This document shows, in pieces, positions 43,344-51,816 of a stretch of DNA of 64,000 nucleotides (the first letter of the stretch is position 1; every line of letters starts with the position of its first letter). The DNA is from Scandinavium sp036271055. Lineage in GTDB: Bacteria > Pseudomonadota > Gammaproteobacteria > Enterobacterales > Enterobacteriaceae. The position numbers and the translations under genes were made by a program. The stretch lies in contig NZ_DATBBJ010000099.1 of assembly GCF_036271055.1 (NCBI RefSeq), positions 155,228-219,227 on the forward strand, read 5' to 3'. The notes beneath the pieces were generated by a model. The model did not search any database. It saw only the letters and a list, made by a program, of their open reading frames with translations, and had not been told where the DNA came from.

Positions 43344-43935
43344 AATCGGCGACGATCGCGACCCCTATCTCTACCCTGGCCTGAATGTGATGCGTAATCG
43401 TCTGGACATTCACGAAGCCCATCGGCTGGAACAGGCGGCGTATGAGTTGACTTCGTTACGCGCCGCGACGCTGGCTCTCGGCCCTAAGGTTCGCGGGTTG
43501 CCGTATCTCTGTGCCATTCACCACGAGTTGTACCAGGATGTTTTCGATTGGGCGGGCAAATACCGTGAGATCGATATTTACCAGGGCGACACGCCATTTT
43601 GCCACTTTGCCTGGATTGAGAAAGAGGGCAATGCGCTGATGCGTGATCTTGAAGAAGAGGCCTGGCTGGCTGGATTAGCGCGTGACGAGTTTATCCCTCG
43701 CCTGGCACACTACTATTGTGAAATCAACGTGCTGCACCCTTTCCGGTTGGGAAATGGGCTGGCGCAGCGGATTTTCTTTGAACAGTTAGCCATTCACGCC
43801 GGGTATGTATTGCACTGGGATGACATCACGCCTGAAAAATGGAGTGCGGCGAATCAGAGTGGGGCGATGGGGGAATTGCAGCCATTGATTACGCTGTTCA
43901 CTAAAGTGGTGAGCGAAGCGCAGGAAACTGAGTAG
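43333..43935 (+). CDS. fic: Fic-domain protein with atypical catalytic motif
   Basis: Fic fold proteins usually transfer AMP to target proteins. The start MSDKIGDDRDPYLYPG (43333) gives 200 residues as in E. coli; a longer in-frame start at 43309 would run deep into yhfG. The Fic motif reads HPFRLGNGLAQR (residues 135-146): the catalytic His135, the GNG anion loop and the last Arg146 are kept, but the metal-binding Asp/Glu is Leu139 and the first Arg is Leu143. I recall the E. coli K-12 motif as being similarly degenerate. The target-clamp region (DIYQGDTPFCHF) is conserved. Gly55 is intact. Confidence 0.93.
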   Translation: MSDKIGDDRDPYLYPGLNVMRNRLDIHEAHRLEQAAYELTSLRAATLALGPKVRGLPYLCAIHHELYQDVFDWAGKYREIDIYQGDTPFCHFAWIEKEGNALMRDLEEEAWLAGLARDEFIPRLAHYYCEINVLHPFRLGNGLAQRIFFEQLAIHAGYVLHWDDITPEKWSAANQSGAMGELQPLITLFTKVVSEAQETE

Positions 43936-43966
43936 AATAGCGCGGTTTGCTGTCACCGGAGCCGCT

Positions 43967-44530
43967 ATGATCCTGCTTATTGATAACTACGATTCGTTTA
44001 CCTGGAACCTCTACCAGTATTTTTGTGAACTGGGCGCAGAGGTGCTGGTCAGGCGAAACGATGACATCACGCTGGATGACATCGCCCGGCTGTCTCCTGC
44101 CAAAATCGTTATTTCACCCGGCCCTTGCACGCCGGATGAGTCTGGCGTTTCGCTCGACGTGATTCGCCATTACGCGGGGAAAACGCCCATTCTTGGCGTC
44201 TGCCTTGGGCATCAGGCGATTGCCCAGGTATTTGGCGCAACTATTGTTCGAGCCGCCAAAGTGATGCACGGGAAAACGTCACCAATAACGCATACCGGTA
44301 AAGGCGTTTTTACCGGGCTGAATAACCCGCTGACCGTGACCCGCTATCATTCTTTGGTGATTGACCCACCCACTTTACCCGTTGAGTTCGAGATAACCGC
44401 GCAAAGTGAAAGCGGTGAAATCATGGGGGTTCGTCACCGTGAGTGGGATCTGGAAGGGGTGCAGTTCCACCCGGAAAGCATCCTCAGCGAGCAGGGCCAT
44501 CAACTGCTCGAAAACTTTCTGAAACGATAA
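43967..44530 (+). CDS. pabA: Aminodeoxychorismate synthase, glutamine amidotransferase subunit
   Basis: Releases ammonia from glutamine for PabB in p-aminobenzoate and folate synthesis. Class I amidotransferase triad is intact: Cys in LGVCLGHQAI (about residue 79) and His-x-Glu in QFHPESIL (about 168-170). The LIDNYDSFTWNLYQY N-terminus is typical. 187 residues equal E. coli. It follows fic by 31 bases; in E. coli fic and pabA are co-transcribed. Confidence 0.97.
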   Translation: MILLIDNYDSFTWNLYQYFCELGAEVLVRRNDDITLDDIARLSPAKIVISPGPCTPDESGVSLDVIRHYAGKTPILGVCLGHQAIAQVFGATIVRAAKVMHGKTSPITHTGKGVFTGLNNPLTVTRYHSLVIDPPTLPVEFEITAQSESGEIMGVRHREWDLEGVQFHPESILSEQGHQLLENFLKR

Positions 44531-44545
44531 TTCGCCTTGCTATGA

Positions 44546-44584
44546 TGTGATTTATTATGCATATTTCGTGATTATATTTTCATA
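44546..44584 (+). promoter_or_regulatory. Tandem ARG boxes upstream of argD
   Basis: Two 18-base ArgR boxes are separated by 3 bases, the standard spacing: TGTGATTTATTATGCATA (44546-44563) fits wNTGAATwwwwATTCANw at all but two positions, and CGTGATTATATTTTCATA (44567-44584) at all but three. They end 25 bases before the argD start. ArgR repression by arginine follows. Confidence 0.85.
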
Positions 44585-44609
44585 ATCATTGCTGCGTAAG
44601 AGGATTGTC

Positions 44610-45827
44610 ATGGCGACTGAACAAGCTGCAATTACCCGTGCCACATTTGATGAAGTAATCCTGCCTATTTATGCTCCCGCTGAGTTTATTCCCGTGAAGG
44701 GCAAAGGCAGCCGCGTGTGGGATCAGCAGGGCAAAGAGTATGTTGATTTTGCCGGGGGAATTGCAGTCACTGCGCTGGGGCATTGTCATCCAGCGCTGGT
44801 GGAAGCGCTGAAAACGCAGGGCGAAACTCTGTGGCACACCAGCAACGTGTTTACTAACGAACCAGCGTTACGCCTGGGCCGTAAACTGGTCGCCTCAACC
44901 TTTGCCGAGCGCGTGGTGTTTATGAACTCCGGCACTGAAGCGAACGAAACCGCATTTAAACTGGCTCGTTACTACGCTTCTACTCGCCACAGCCCGTACA
45001 AAACCAATATCATTGCCTTCCACAATGCGTTCCATGGACGTTCGCTGTTCACCGTTTCTGTCGGCGGTCAGCCAAAGTATTCCGACGGCTTTGGGCCAAA
45101 ACCTGCCGATATTATTCATGTGCCTTTCAACGATCTACATGCGGTAAAAGCGGTGATGGATGACCATACCTGCGCGGTTGTTGTCGAGCCGATCCAGGGT
45201 GAGGGCGGTGTGACAGCGGCGACACCGGAGTTCCTCAAAGGATTACGCGAACTGTGCGATGAACACCAGGCGCTGCTGGTGTTTGATGAAGTGCAATGCG
45301 GAATGGGTCGTACCGGTTCGCTGTTTGCTTATCAGCATTACGGTGTGACGCCGGATATTCTGACCAGCGCCAAAGCACTTGGCGGCGGTTTCCCGGTGAG
45401 CGCTATGTTGACGACCGAAGAGATTGCCAGCGCATTCCACGTCGGGTCACACGGTTCCACCTACGGCGGCAATCCTTTAGCCTGTGCCGTGGCTGGCGCA
45501 GCATTCGATATCATCAACACGCCGGGAGTTTTAAACGGTGTGAACGCTAAACGCGAGCTGTTTGTGAAACACCTACAGCAGATTGATGCTGAACTGGACG
45601 TGTTTAGTGATGTGCGCGGCATGGGCTTGCTGATTGGTGCGGAACTGAAACCGCAGTACAAAGGCCGCGCGCGTGATTTCCTGCATGCGGCGGCACAAGA
45701 AGGTGTGATGGTGCTGAATGCCGGGCCAGACGTCATGCGCTTCGCGCCATCGCTGGTGGTGGAAAATGCTGATATCGACGAAGGGATGACGCGTTTTGCT
45801 ACGGCGGTGAAGAAGATCGTTGGCTAA
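44610..45827 (+). CDS. argD: Acetylornithine/succinyldiaminopimelate aminotransferase
   Basis: PLP enzyme used in arginine synthesis and, in enterics, in lysine/diaminopimelate synthesis. The start MATEQAAITRATFDEV (44610) matches the family; an upstream in-frame ATG at 44589 is rejected. PLP-binding features: SGTEANETAFKLAR (near 103-116), VFDEVQCGMGRTG with the Asp that pairs with the PLP nitrogen, and the Schiff-base Lys in TSAKALGGGFP (near 255). 405 residues (406 in E. coli). Confidence 0.97.
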   Translation: MATEQAAITRATFDEVILPIYAPAEFIPVKGKGSRVWDQQGKEYVDFAGGIAVTALGHCHPALVEALKTQGETLWHTSNVFTNEPALRLGRKLVASTFAERVVFMNSGTEANETAFKLARYYASTRHSPYKTNIIAFHNAFHGRSLFTVSVGGQPKYSDGFGPKPADIIHVPFNDLHAVKAVMDDHTCAVVVEPIQGEGGVTAATPEFLKGLRELCDEHQALLVFDEVQCGMGRTGSLFAYQHYGVTPDILTSAKALGGGFPVSAMLTTEEIASAFHVGSHGSTYGGNPLACAVAGAAFDIINTPGVLNGVNAKRELFVKHLQQIDAELDVFSDVRGMGLLIGAELKPQYKGRARDFLHAAAQEGVMVLNAGPDVMRFAPSLVVENADIDEGMTRFATAVKKIVG

Positions 45828-45875
45828 TTATTTGCCCGGCGGTGTACACGCTTGCCTGACATACAACAGTCAGTT

Positions 45876-47948
45876 CTACGCCTTACGTTTCAACCAAATC
45901 CCATGATGCGGCCGCTGACGCCATGCCACCGACGAAATGGTGTGCATGGTATTTAGATGGCCCAGGATGCGCTGTAAATGTTGTTCCATGGTGCTTAACG
46001 GCCCGTGGGACAGCGTTTCCGGCGACTCCATAATATTCGCGTCTCCGCTGCTTCCCGCTTCGTCATACTCCAGCCGCTGCTGGCAGCGCTGCAAGGCGAT
46101 TTCGCAAGACTGCAAATAACGCTGCGCCAACTCTTCCGTCAGCATATTGTGCTCGCGTGCCAGCGTGGTCATGGCGTTGATGTGCTCGACGATAAACTGG
46201 CTATGCGTCACCCACAATTTCATGTCGGCCAGATAATGCGAGTTAAACCCTGGCTCCTGCATCGCCTGATTGAGCGAGTTGAACAGCGCGTTGTGAGCCT
46301 GGTTGACCCGCATTCGCTGATAGGCCAGCGTCGGGGCTTGCGGATCGTTGCTGAGGATCAGTCGCAGTGCGTCCTGGTCTGCTTCGAGCGCCTGTTGTGC
46401 ATTCTTGCGCAGCAATCCGCTTTGCCACTGTGGCCATAGCCAGACCATGCCGCCGAACGCAATCAGGCAACCAATCACCGTATCGAGAAAGCGCACCAGA
46501 ATAAACTGCTCGCCGTTCAGCGTCAGTAACTGGATGGTGTACACCGCGGTGACGGTAAAACCCACCGTCGCCCAGCCGTAGCTTTTGCGAATAATCAGAT
46601 AGCTCGCCAGCGTAATGCCCAACATTGATACGAGGGTGTAACCTTCTGGCACATGGAAATGCAGAGCGCCCGCCGCAATCACCAACCCGGCAAGCGTTCC
46701 CGCGGCACGGTGGAAAATCCTCACGCGCGTCGCGCCGTAGCCATTTTGCGTAACCAGCAGAACGGTCATCAGGATCCAATAGGGCTTCGGCAGATGCAGC
46801 GCTGAGCCCATCAGGCTGGCGATGCTTAACATCACGCTAATCCTCGCGGCGTTACGCAACGCGGGCGATTTTAACGACAGATAACTTTTCAGCGCGGCAA
46901 ACACCGGCAAGCGACGCTCGTTATCAGCCATCAAATTGCGCGGATAGAGCGGACGCTGCAGCCGCAACACGCGGGCGATACGGCCGAAATGCCAGGCGCA
47001 GAACTGACCGACAGGATTGTCAGGGTGCTGGTGGGCGATTTTCTCCAGCGCACCGATCTGTTTATCCATATTGAAACGCTGCGGAAAACGGTGGTAGAGA
47101 ATGTCATCGGCCATCACTCGCAACCGCGCAGCAATGGTTTGGGCGTTCCAACGGATCACCGCTTCGGCGTGACTGCGTTCAACCAGCTTCTGCACTTCTG
47201 CAGGCTGGTGCAGGCTGACGGAGATATGCTCCTGTAGGTCGAGGGCAATCTGGAAGGCGCGCAGCAGGCGTTTGTATTCGTGATTTTTGTTGGCCGCCAG
47301 CATATGCATTTGCTGGTAGCAAAGGGTAATCAGATCAACGGCTTTCTGCTGGCGAGTCAGCAGAGGCGGCAGTGCTTTTTCAGGATCGGTGTGCTGAGTG
47401 AGCAGGCTGTATTTGGCCTCGCAGTAATCGGCCAATTGGCGATAGAGCAGACTTAGCGATTCGCGCAGCGGCTGTTCGCGCCACATCCAGAACCAAAACC
47501 AGTTGAACAGACCGTACCACAGCGTGCCGAGAGCATAGATAAGCAACGGTTGCCAAATTGGCATATTGCCCGCAAGGCTGAGCGTGAAGATGGAGGCAAT
47601 CAGCGACGCAGGCAGCAAACGCGCATGCAGGTTGCTTATTTCGGCAGTGACGCCAAGCAGCAGCGCCAGCCCGGTCAGAATCAGCGGTAACGGCACGGTG
47701 TGCGCCAGCAATAGCTGAACCGTCAGGCTACAGCCCGCAAACAGCGAGCCGCCAATAATCAGGCGTTTGAAGAAACGTTTGTGCGGCGTATCCAGACCCG
47801 CAATGTTGCAGCAGGCGGGAACCAGCGAGAACAGTAAACCGTATTTGAGATAGCCCAAAACCAGGCCGACAGCCACGGGTAAACAGAGCACCAGGGTTTG
47901 CCGCAGTGCATAGTTAATTTCCGGGTGATAAATCAGCCTGCGCCACAT
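45876..47948 (-). CDS. yhfK: YhfK, FUSC/aromatic-acid-exporter-like membrane protein
   Basis: 690-residue inner-membrane protein of the YccS/YhfK family, related to FUSC and AaeB-type exporters. Membrane helices come in two groups (residues about 15-160 and 370-500), each followed by a soluble alpha-helical region. No transport substrate has been shown. Transcribed leftward; an ERIC repeat lies just upstream, between it and crp. Confidence 0.9.
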   Translation of the reverse strand: MWRRLIYHPEINYALRQTLVLCLPVAVGLVLGYLKYGLLFSLVPACCNIAGLDTPHKRFFKRLIIGGSLFAGCSLTVQLLLAHTVPLPLILTGLALLLGVTAEISNLHARLLPASLIASIFTLSLAGNMPIWQPLLIYALGTLWYGLFNWFWFWMWREQPLRESLSLLYRQLADYCEAKYSLLTQHTDPEKALPPLLTRQQKAVDLITLCYQQMHMLAANKNHEYKRLLRAFQIALDLQEHISVSLHQPAEVQKLVERSHAEAVIRWNAQTIAARLRVMADDILYHRFPQRFNMDKQIGALEKIAHQHPDNPVGQFCAWHFGRIARVLRLQRPLYPRNLMADNERRLPVFAALKSYLSLKSPALRNAARISVMLSIASLMGSALHLPKPYWILMTVLLVTQNGYGATRVRIFHRAAGTLAGLVIAAGALHFHVPEGYTLVSMLGITLASYLIIRKSYGWATVGFTVTAVYTIQLLTLNGEQFILVRFLDTVIGCLIAFGGMVWLWPQWQSGLLRKNAQQALEADQDALRLILSNDPQAPTLAYQRMRVNQAHNALFNSLNQAMQEPGFNSHYLADMKLWVTHSQFIVEHINAMTTLAREHNMLTEELAQRYLQSCEIALQRCQQRLEYDEAGSSGDANIMESPETLSHGPLSTMEQHLQRILGHLNTMHTISSVAWRQRPHHGIWLKRKA

Positions 47949-47974
47949 AAGGAAGGAGAGACAAAAACGGCGTT

Positions 47975-48097
47975 ACACAACATCCTTCAGGCTGCCTCTG
48001 CGTTGGCTGCCTTCTATCACCCCAGTCACTTACTTGAGTAAGCTCTTGGGGATTCTCTCAGTTGCCGTCTTGATGCAACCTGAATGATGATGTGTAT
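47975..48097. repeat. ERIC element (enterobacterial repetitive intergenic consensus)
   Basis: A 120-odd-base imperfect palindrome. Its core reads AGTAAGCTCTTGGGGATTC on the plus strand (48038-48056) and AAGTAAGTGACTGGGGTGA on the minus strand (48017-48035), which are the well-known ERIC core arms. CCCCA-n4-CTTAC (48020-48033) and GTAAG-n4-TGGGG (48038-48051) fold into a long hairpin. Flanking arms (CATCCTTCAGGCTGCCTCTG, and GTTGCCGTCTTGATGCAACC) match the ERIC layout. Edges are approximate. It lies upstream of yhfK and downstream of crp. Confidence 0.9.
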
Positions 48098-48128
48098 TTT
48101 TGACGGAGCAATACGCCGCTTAGCTGGC

Positions 48129-48761
48129 TTAGCGAGTACCGTAAACCACGATAGTTTTACCGTGGGCGGAGATCAGATTCTGATCTTCCAGCATTTTCAG
48201 AATACGGCCAACGGTTTCACGGGAGCAGCCCACGATCTGACCGATTTCCTGACGGGTAATTTTGATCTGCATGCCGTCCGGGTGAGTCATCGCATCAGGC
48301 TGTTTCGCCAGGCTCAGCAGCGTTTGCGCGATACGACCCGTCACGTCGAGGAACGCGAGGTTGCCCACTTTTTCAGAGGTCACCTGCAAACGACGAGCCA
48401 TCTGCGAAGAGAGGCGCATCAGAATATCTGGATTAACCTGAATTAGCTGACGGAATTTTTTGTAGGAGATTTCGGCCACTTCACAAGCGGTTTTCGCCCG
48501 AACCCAGGCACTACGCTCCTGACCTTCTTCAAACAGGCCAAGCTCACCGATAAAATCGCCCTGGTTGAGGTAAGAGAGGATCATCTCTTTACCTTCTTCA
48601 TCCTTGATGAGTACTGCCACAGAGCCTTTCACGATGTAGTACAGCGTTTCTGCTTTTTCACCCTGGTGAATCAGCGTGCTCTTCGATGGGTACTTATGAA
48701 TGTGGCAATGAGACAAGAACCATTCAAGGGTAGGGTCTGTTTGCGGTTTGCCAAGCACCAT
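48129..48761 (-). CDS. crp: cAMP receptor protein CRP
   Basis: Global regulator activated by cAMP. 210 residues, as in E. coli. The cyclic-nucleotide pocket FIGELGLFEEGQERSAWVRA is at about 70-89 (Glu73, Arg83, Ser84), the dimer helix follows, and the C-terminal helix-turn-helix is TRQEIGQIVGCSRETVGRILKM at about 169-190 with recognition residues Arg181 and Glu182. Read divergently from yhfA, with an autoregulatory site between. Confidence 0.99.
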   Translation of the reverse strand: MVLGKPQTDPTLEWFLSHCHIHKYPSKSTLIHQGEKAETLYYIVKGSVAVLIKDEEGKEMILSYLNQGDFIGELGLFEEGQERSAWVRAKTACEVAEISYKKFRQLIQVNPDILMRLSSQMARRLQVTSEKVGNLAFLDVTGRIAQTLLSLAKQPDAMTHPDGMQIKITRQEIGQIVGCSRETVGRILKMLEDQNLISAHGKTIVVYGTR

Positions 48762-49089
48762 GCGCGGTTATCCTCTGTTATAAGCTGTCTCCAGTGGCAG
48801 AAACGACACTGCCGCTGGTTTTACAATCGTATCCTTCCCTGTACCTGGGAAGTCGGCTGTCGGGTTTTACTGCAGCCTGTTAGTGTGATGTCCTCTGCAT
48901 ACATGCATTACTTCAATGTATTACTGTGTATGGCATGTGTAATACAGTTGCATCCCGTCTGTTTTAGCATAGCTTTTGCTGCGTGTCTCCTGGTGTCTCG
49001 CTTCAGCATGACGCGCGTCTCCTTCCGTTGCGAGAATTGTTATGTGCGCGTAATCTGTGAGGAAAATTGCAACTCTGGAGTTAACAATT
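48762..49089. promoter_or_regulatory. crp-yhfA divergent control region
   Basis: 328 bases between the divergent starts. In E. coli this region has the crp promoter, CRP autoregulation and a divergent promoter. A CRP-like site at 48884-48899 can be read here. The rest carries no ORF or operator I can support. Confidence 0.6.
48884..48899 (-). promoter_or_regulatory. CRP site in the crp promoter region
   Basis: TGCAGAGGACATCACA on the minus strand keeps the TCACA half exactly and TGnnA in the other half; it is nearly the same as the CRP site I remember at E. coli crp (TGCAAAGGACGTCACA). Position fits autoregulation of crp. Confidence 0.72.
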
Positions 49090-49494
49090 ATGCAAGCGCG
49101 TGTGAAATGGATTGAGGGTTTAACCTTCCTGGGCGAGTCCGCTTCTGGCCACCAAATTCTGATGGACGGCAACTCGGGCGACAAAGCGCCAAGTCCGATG
49201 GAAATCGTGTTGATGGCGGCGGGCGGTTGCAGCGCGATTGATGTCGTGTCCATTCTGCAAAAAGGCCGTCATGATGTGACGGATTGCGAAGTGAAGCTGA
49301 CGTCAGAACGTCGTGAAGAAGCGCCGCGTATGTTTACTCACATCAATTTGCACTTCATCGTCACTGGCAAAGAGCTGAAAGAGGCGGCGGTATCGCGTGC
49401 GGTTGATCTGTCTGCAGAGAAATACTGCTCGGTGGCACTGATGCTGGAGAAAGCCGCGAAAATCACCCACTCGTTTGAGGTGGTCGAAGCGTAA
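49090..49494 (+). CDS. yhfA: OsmC/Ohr-family protein YhfA
   Basis: 134-residue member of the OsmC/Ohr family, whose better known members reduce organic hydroperoxides. The two family cysteines are Cys47 (AAGGCSAIDV) and Cys113 (EKYCSVAL). The start MQARVKWIEGLTF (49090), with GGAG upstream, matches E. coli; the upstream ATG at 49057 is not used. Divergent from crp. Its own substrate is unknown. Confidence 0.93.
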   Translation: MQARVKWIEGLTFLGESASGHQILMDGNSGDKAPSPMEIVLMAAGGCSAIDVVSILQKGRHDVTDCEVKLTSERREEAPRMFTHINLHFIVTGKELKEAAVSRAVDLSAEKYCSVALMLEKAAKITHSFEVVEA

Positions 49495-49500
49495 AGCTGG

Positions 49501-49573
49501 TTGCCCGGTGGCGCGAGGCTTACCGGGCCTGAGTGGTTTTGTCGGCCCATGCAGGCGCAGCGCCGCACGATGA
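49501..49573. repeat. REP-like unit between yhfA and prkB
   Basis: GCCCGGT (49503-49509) and ACCGGGC (49522-49528) pair; a second imperfect arm follows (GTCGGCCCATGCAGGCGCAGCG-type). Similar in wording to the units at 3577-3650 and 14611-14690. It lies between two convergent genes, the usual place for REP/BIME elements. Confidence 0.65.
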
Positions 49574-49576
49574 CGA

Positions 49577-50443
49577 TCAGATAGCCCTGCCTTCCATTAA
49601 CCGCTCAACCAGCGGCGACATAATCAGTTCCATCGCCAGCCCCATTTTGCCGCCCGGCACGACCAATGTGTTCATATGAGAGATGAACGAGCCTTGCAGC
49701 ATCGCCAGCAGCCAGGGGAAATCAATGTCGCCCAGATTCTGGAAATGGATAACGACGAAGCTTTCATCGAGTGAAGGAATGCCTTTTGCCGCGAACGGGT
49801 TGGAGGTATCGACGGTTGGGACGCGCTGGAAATTAATGTGCGTGCGTGAGAACTGCGGGGTGATGTAGTTGATGTAGTCTTCCATCGATCGCACCACGGA
49901 ATCCATCACCGCTTCACGGGAATGCCCGCGCTCGCTAGTGTCGCGCGTCAGCTTCTGGATCCATTCGAGGTTCACAATCGGCACTACGCCGACCAGCAAG
50001 TCAACGTGTGTCGCAACATCGTGCTGTGGGGTAACCACGCCACCGTGCAAGCCTTCATAAAACAGCACATCGGTCGGTTCTGGCAGCGGTTGCCATGGCG
50101 TAAATGTCCCCGGCACCTGATTCCACGGCACGGCTTCATCGTAAGTGTGTAAGTACTTACGTGACTGACCTTTGCCGGTCTGACCGTAGGTCATAAACGT
50201 TTGTTCGAGCAGGCCGAAATCGTTGGCATCTGGGCCAAAGTAGCTGATGTGGCGGCCCATATCGCGCGCTTTGCGAATGGCCATATCCATTTCTGGGCGG
50301 GTGTAGCGGTGAAAGCTATCGCCTTCTACTTCCGCCGCATTGAGATTAAGTTGAGCAAAGATTTTACGAAATGCGAGGCTGGTGGTGGTGGTTCCCGCGC
50401 CGCTAGAACCCGTTACGGCGATCACCGGATGTTTGGCAGACAT
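49577..50443 (-). CDS. prkB: Phosphoribulokinase-like protein PrkB
   Basis: P-loop kinase of the phosphoribulokinase/uridine kinase family; enterics have no Calvin cycle and its substrate here is unknown. Walker A GSSGAGTTTTS is at residues 12-22, with Thr in place of the usual Lys in GxxGxGK(S/T), as in E. coli PrkB. The start MSAKHPVIAVTG (50443) follows GGGAG; a TTG-led longer form is rejected. 288 residues. Confidence 0.93.
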   Translation of the reverse strand: MSAKHPVIAVTGSSGAGTTTTSLAFRKIFAQLNLNAAEVEGDSFHRYTRPEMDMAIRKARDMGRHISYFGPDANDFGLLEQTFMTYGQTGKGQSRKYLHTYDEAVPWNQVPGTFTPWQPLPEPTDVLFYEGLHGGVVTPQHDVATHVDLLVGVVPIVNLEWIQKLTRDTSERGHSREAVMDSVVRSMEDYINYITPQFSRTHINFQRVPTVDTSNPFAAKGIPSLDESFVVIHFQNLGDIDFPWLLAMLQGSFISHMNTLVVPGGKMGLAMELIMSPLVERLMEGRAI

Positions 50444-50482
50444 AGCTAACAACTCCCTGCATAAGCAATGGTTTGAGTATAG

Positions 50483-50701
50483 TCAGCCGTGGAATTGGTT
50501 ACGGGGCATGATGTTGACCGTCTCGTGCAGTTCGGACCACACCAGAACAACATCCCCGCTCTTCAATTGTTGTTTTACATCGGCGACTTTATCTTCAAGC
50601 GAACGTTCATGTTCACCATAATCGGTGCCTTCGCGCAACACAAAGCTTTCAATCAGACTCTCCAGCGTTTCGGGAGCCAGATCTTGCCAGGGGATGATCA
50701 T
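50483..50701 (-). CDS. yheU: YheU family protein (UPF0270)
   Basis: 72-residue protein of unknown function, near identical in pattern to E. coli YheU (MIIPWQDLAPETLESLIESF start, ELHETVNIMPR end). Contains the acidic GTDYGEHERSLEDKV block. The start at 50701 overlaps the yheT stop by 4 bases (ATGA), so it is translated with yheT. Confidence 0.92.
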   Translation of the reverse strand: MIIPWQDLAPETLESLIESFVLREGTDYGEHERSLEDKVADVKQQLKSGDVVLVWSELHETVNIMPRNQFHG

Positions 50702-51720
50702 GCGAGTGTTCCTAGCCAACGAGTCAGCCAATTGGGGATGCGTTTTTCCAGCCACATTTCAGGATGGCGCAGTGTGCCGCCGACAAAGCCGACGTGGCCG
50801 CCGTGTTCTGTCAGCTGATACTGAATATTCGCGGGCAGCTCTTCCTGCGCGGGAATCGAATGATGATCCATAAACGGGTCATCTTTGGCATGAATAATCA
50901 GCGTCGGTTTGGTTATCTGGCTCAACACCGGCATTGCGCTGCACTGGCGATAGTAGTCAATGGCATCGGCAAAGCCGTGGATTTTTGAGGTGATAAGATC
51001 GTCAAACTCACGAATACGACGCACGCTTTTCAGCCGCTTTAAATCCACCGGCAGGGTGCCCGGATAGGCTTTCAGTTTGCGTGACGCATTAGCTTTCAGC
51101 AGATTCAGAAGATAGCGCTGATAAACGCGAGAGAAGCCTTTATCCATATGGTAACTGCAGGCTTCCAGCATGAACGGCGCAGAAACGATAACAGCGGCGT
51201 CGAGCGGCGTGTTGTCGCCTTCTTTCGCCAGCAGGCAGCCGAGCATGTTCCCGCCGAGCGAATAACCGACGGCAGCCGTCGGCACTTCACCAAACTCACG
51301 GCGTAGCCAGGAGAGGAACCAGGTGCCGTCTTCGGTTTCAGCGGAATGGTAAATGCGTTGGTTACGATTAGGTTCGCCGCTACAGCCGCGAAAATGCATC
51401 ACCACCCCAAGCCAGCCTCGCTGTTGCGCCGCGTGGATAAGGCCATGCGCATAGGGGCTGTACAGACTCCCTTCCAGACCGTGAAACACCACCAGCCGGG
51501 GCTTGTGCCGGGCCTGATCAGGATCTTCACTCCAGGCCAGATCGACAAAATCCCCATCAGGAAGTTCGAGACGCTGCCAGTGCGGGGTGAACAGCACTTT
51601 TCGACGAATGAGGCGCGGCAGCATGGTCTGCAAATGGCAGTTGCGCACGCCTTTCATCGGCACAAACGTGTCGTTATCTTCTGGTGGTACTTCAATGTCT
51701 ACTGGGGTTACCTGGGCCAT
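50698..51720 (-). CDS. yheT: YheT, alpha/beta hydrolase (esterase-like)
   Basis: 340-residue alpha/beta hydrolase of the ABHD1/YheT group. Nucleophile Ser is in GYSLGGNML (near residue 145), the oxyanion region is VVFHGLEGSLYSPY, and the acid and His are in HAKDDPFMD and EHGGHVGF. Physiological substrate unknown. It overlaps yheU by 4 bases; the three genes yheT, yheU and prkB form a leftward run. Confidence 0.93.
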   Translation of the reverse strand: MAQVTPVDIEVPPEDNDTFVPMKGVRNCHLQTMLPRLIRRKVLFTPHWQRLELPDGDFVDLAWSEDPDQARHKPRLVVFHGLEGSLYSPYAHGLIHAAQQRGWLGVVMHFRGCSGEPNRNQRIYHSAETEDGTWFLSWLRREFGEVPTAAVGYSLGGNMLGCLLAKEGDNTPLDAAVIVSAPFMLEACSYHMDKGFSRVYQRYLLNLLKANASRKLKAYPGTLPVDLKRLKSVRRIREFDDLITSKIHGFADAIDYYRQCSAMPVLSQITKPTLIIHAKDDPFMDHHSIPAQEELPANIQYQLTEHGGHVGFVGGTLRHPEMWLEKRIPNWLTRWLGTLA

Positions 51721-51816
51721 TCGCTACGCTGCTATCGTGAAAAACCTGTCTACTATACCGCCATGACGGTTTCGTGTTTATGAAAATGAGCCGTTGTGCT
51801 TGTTTGTTGAACTTAC

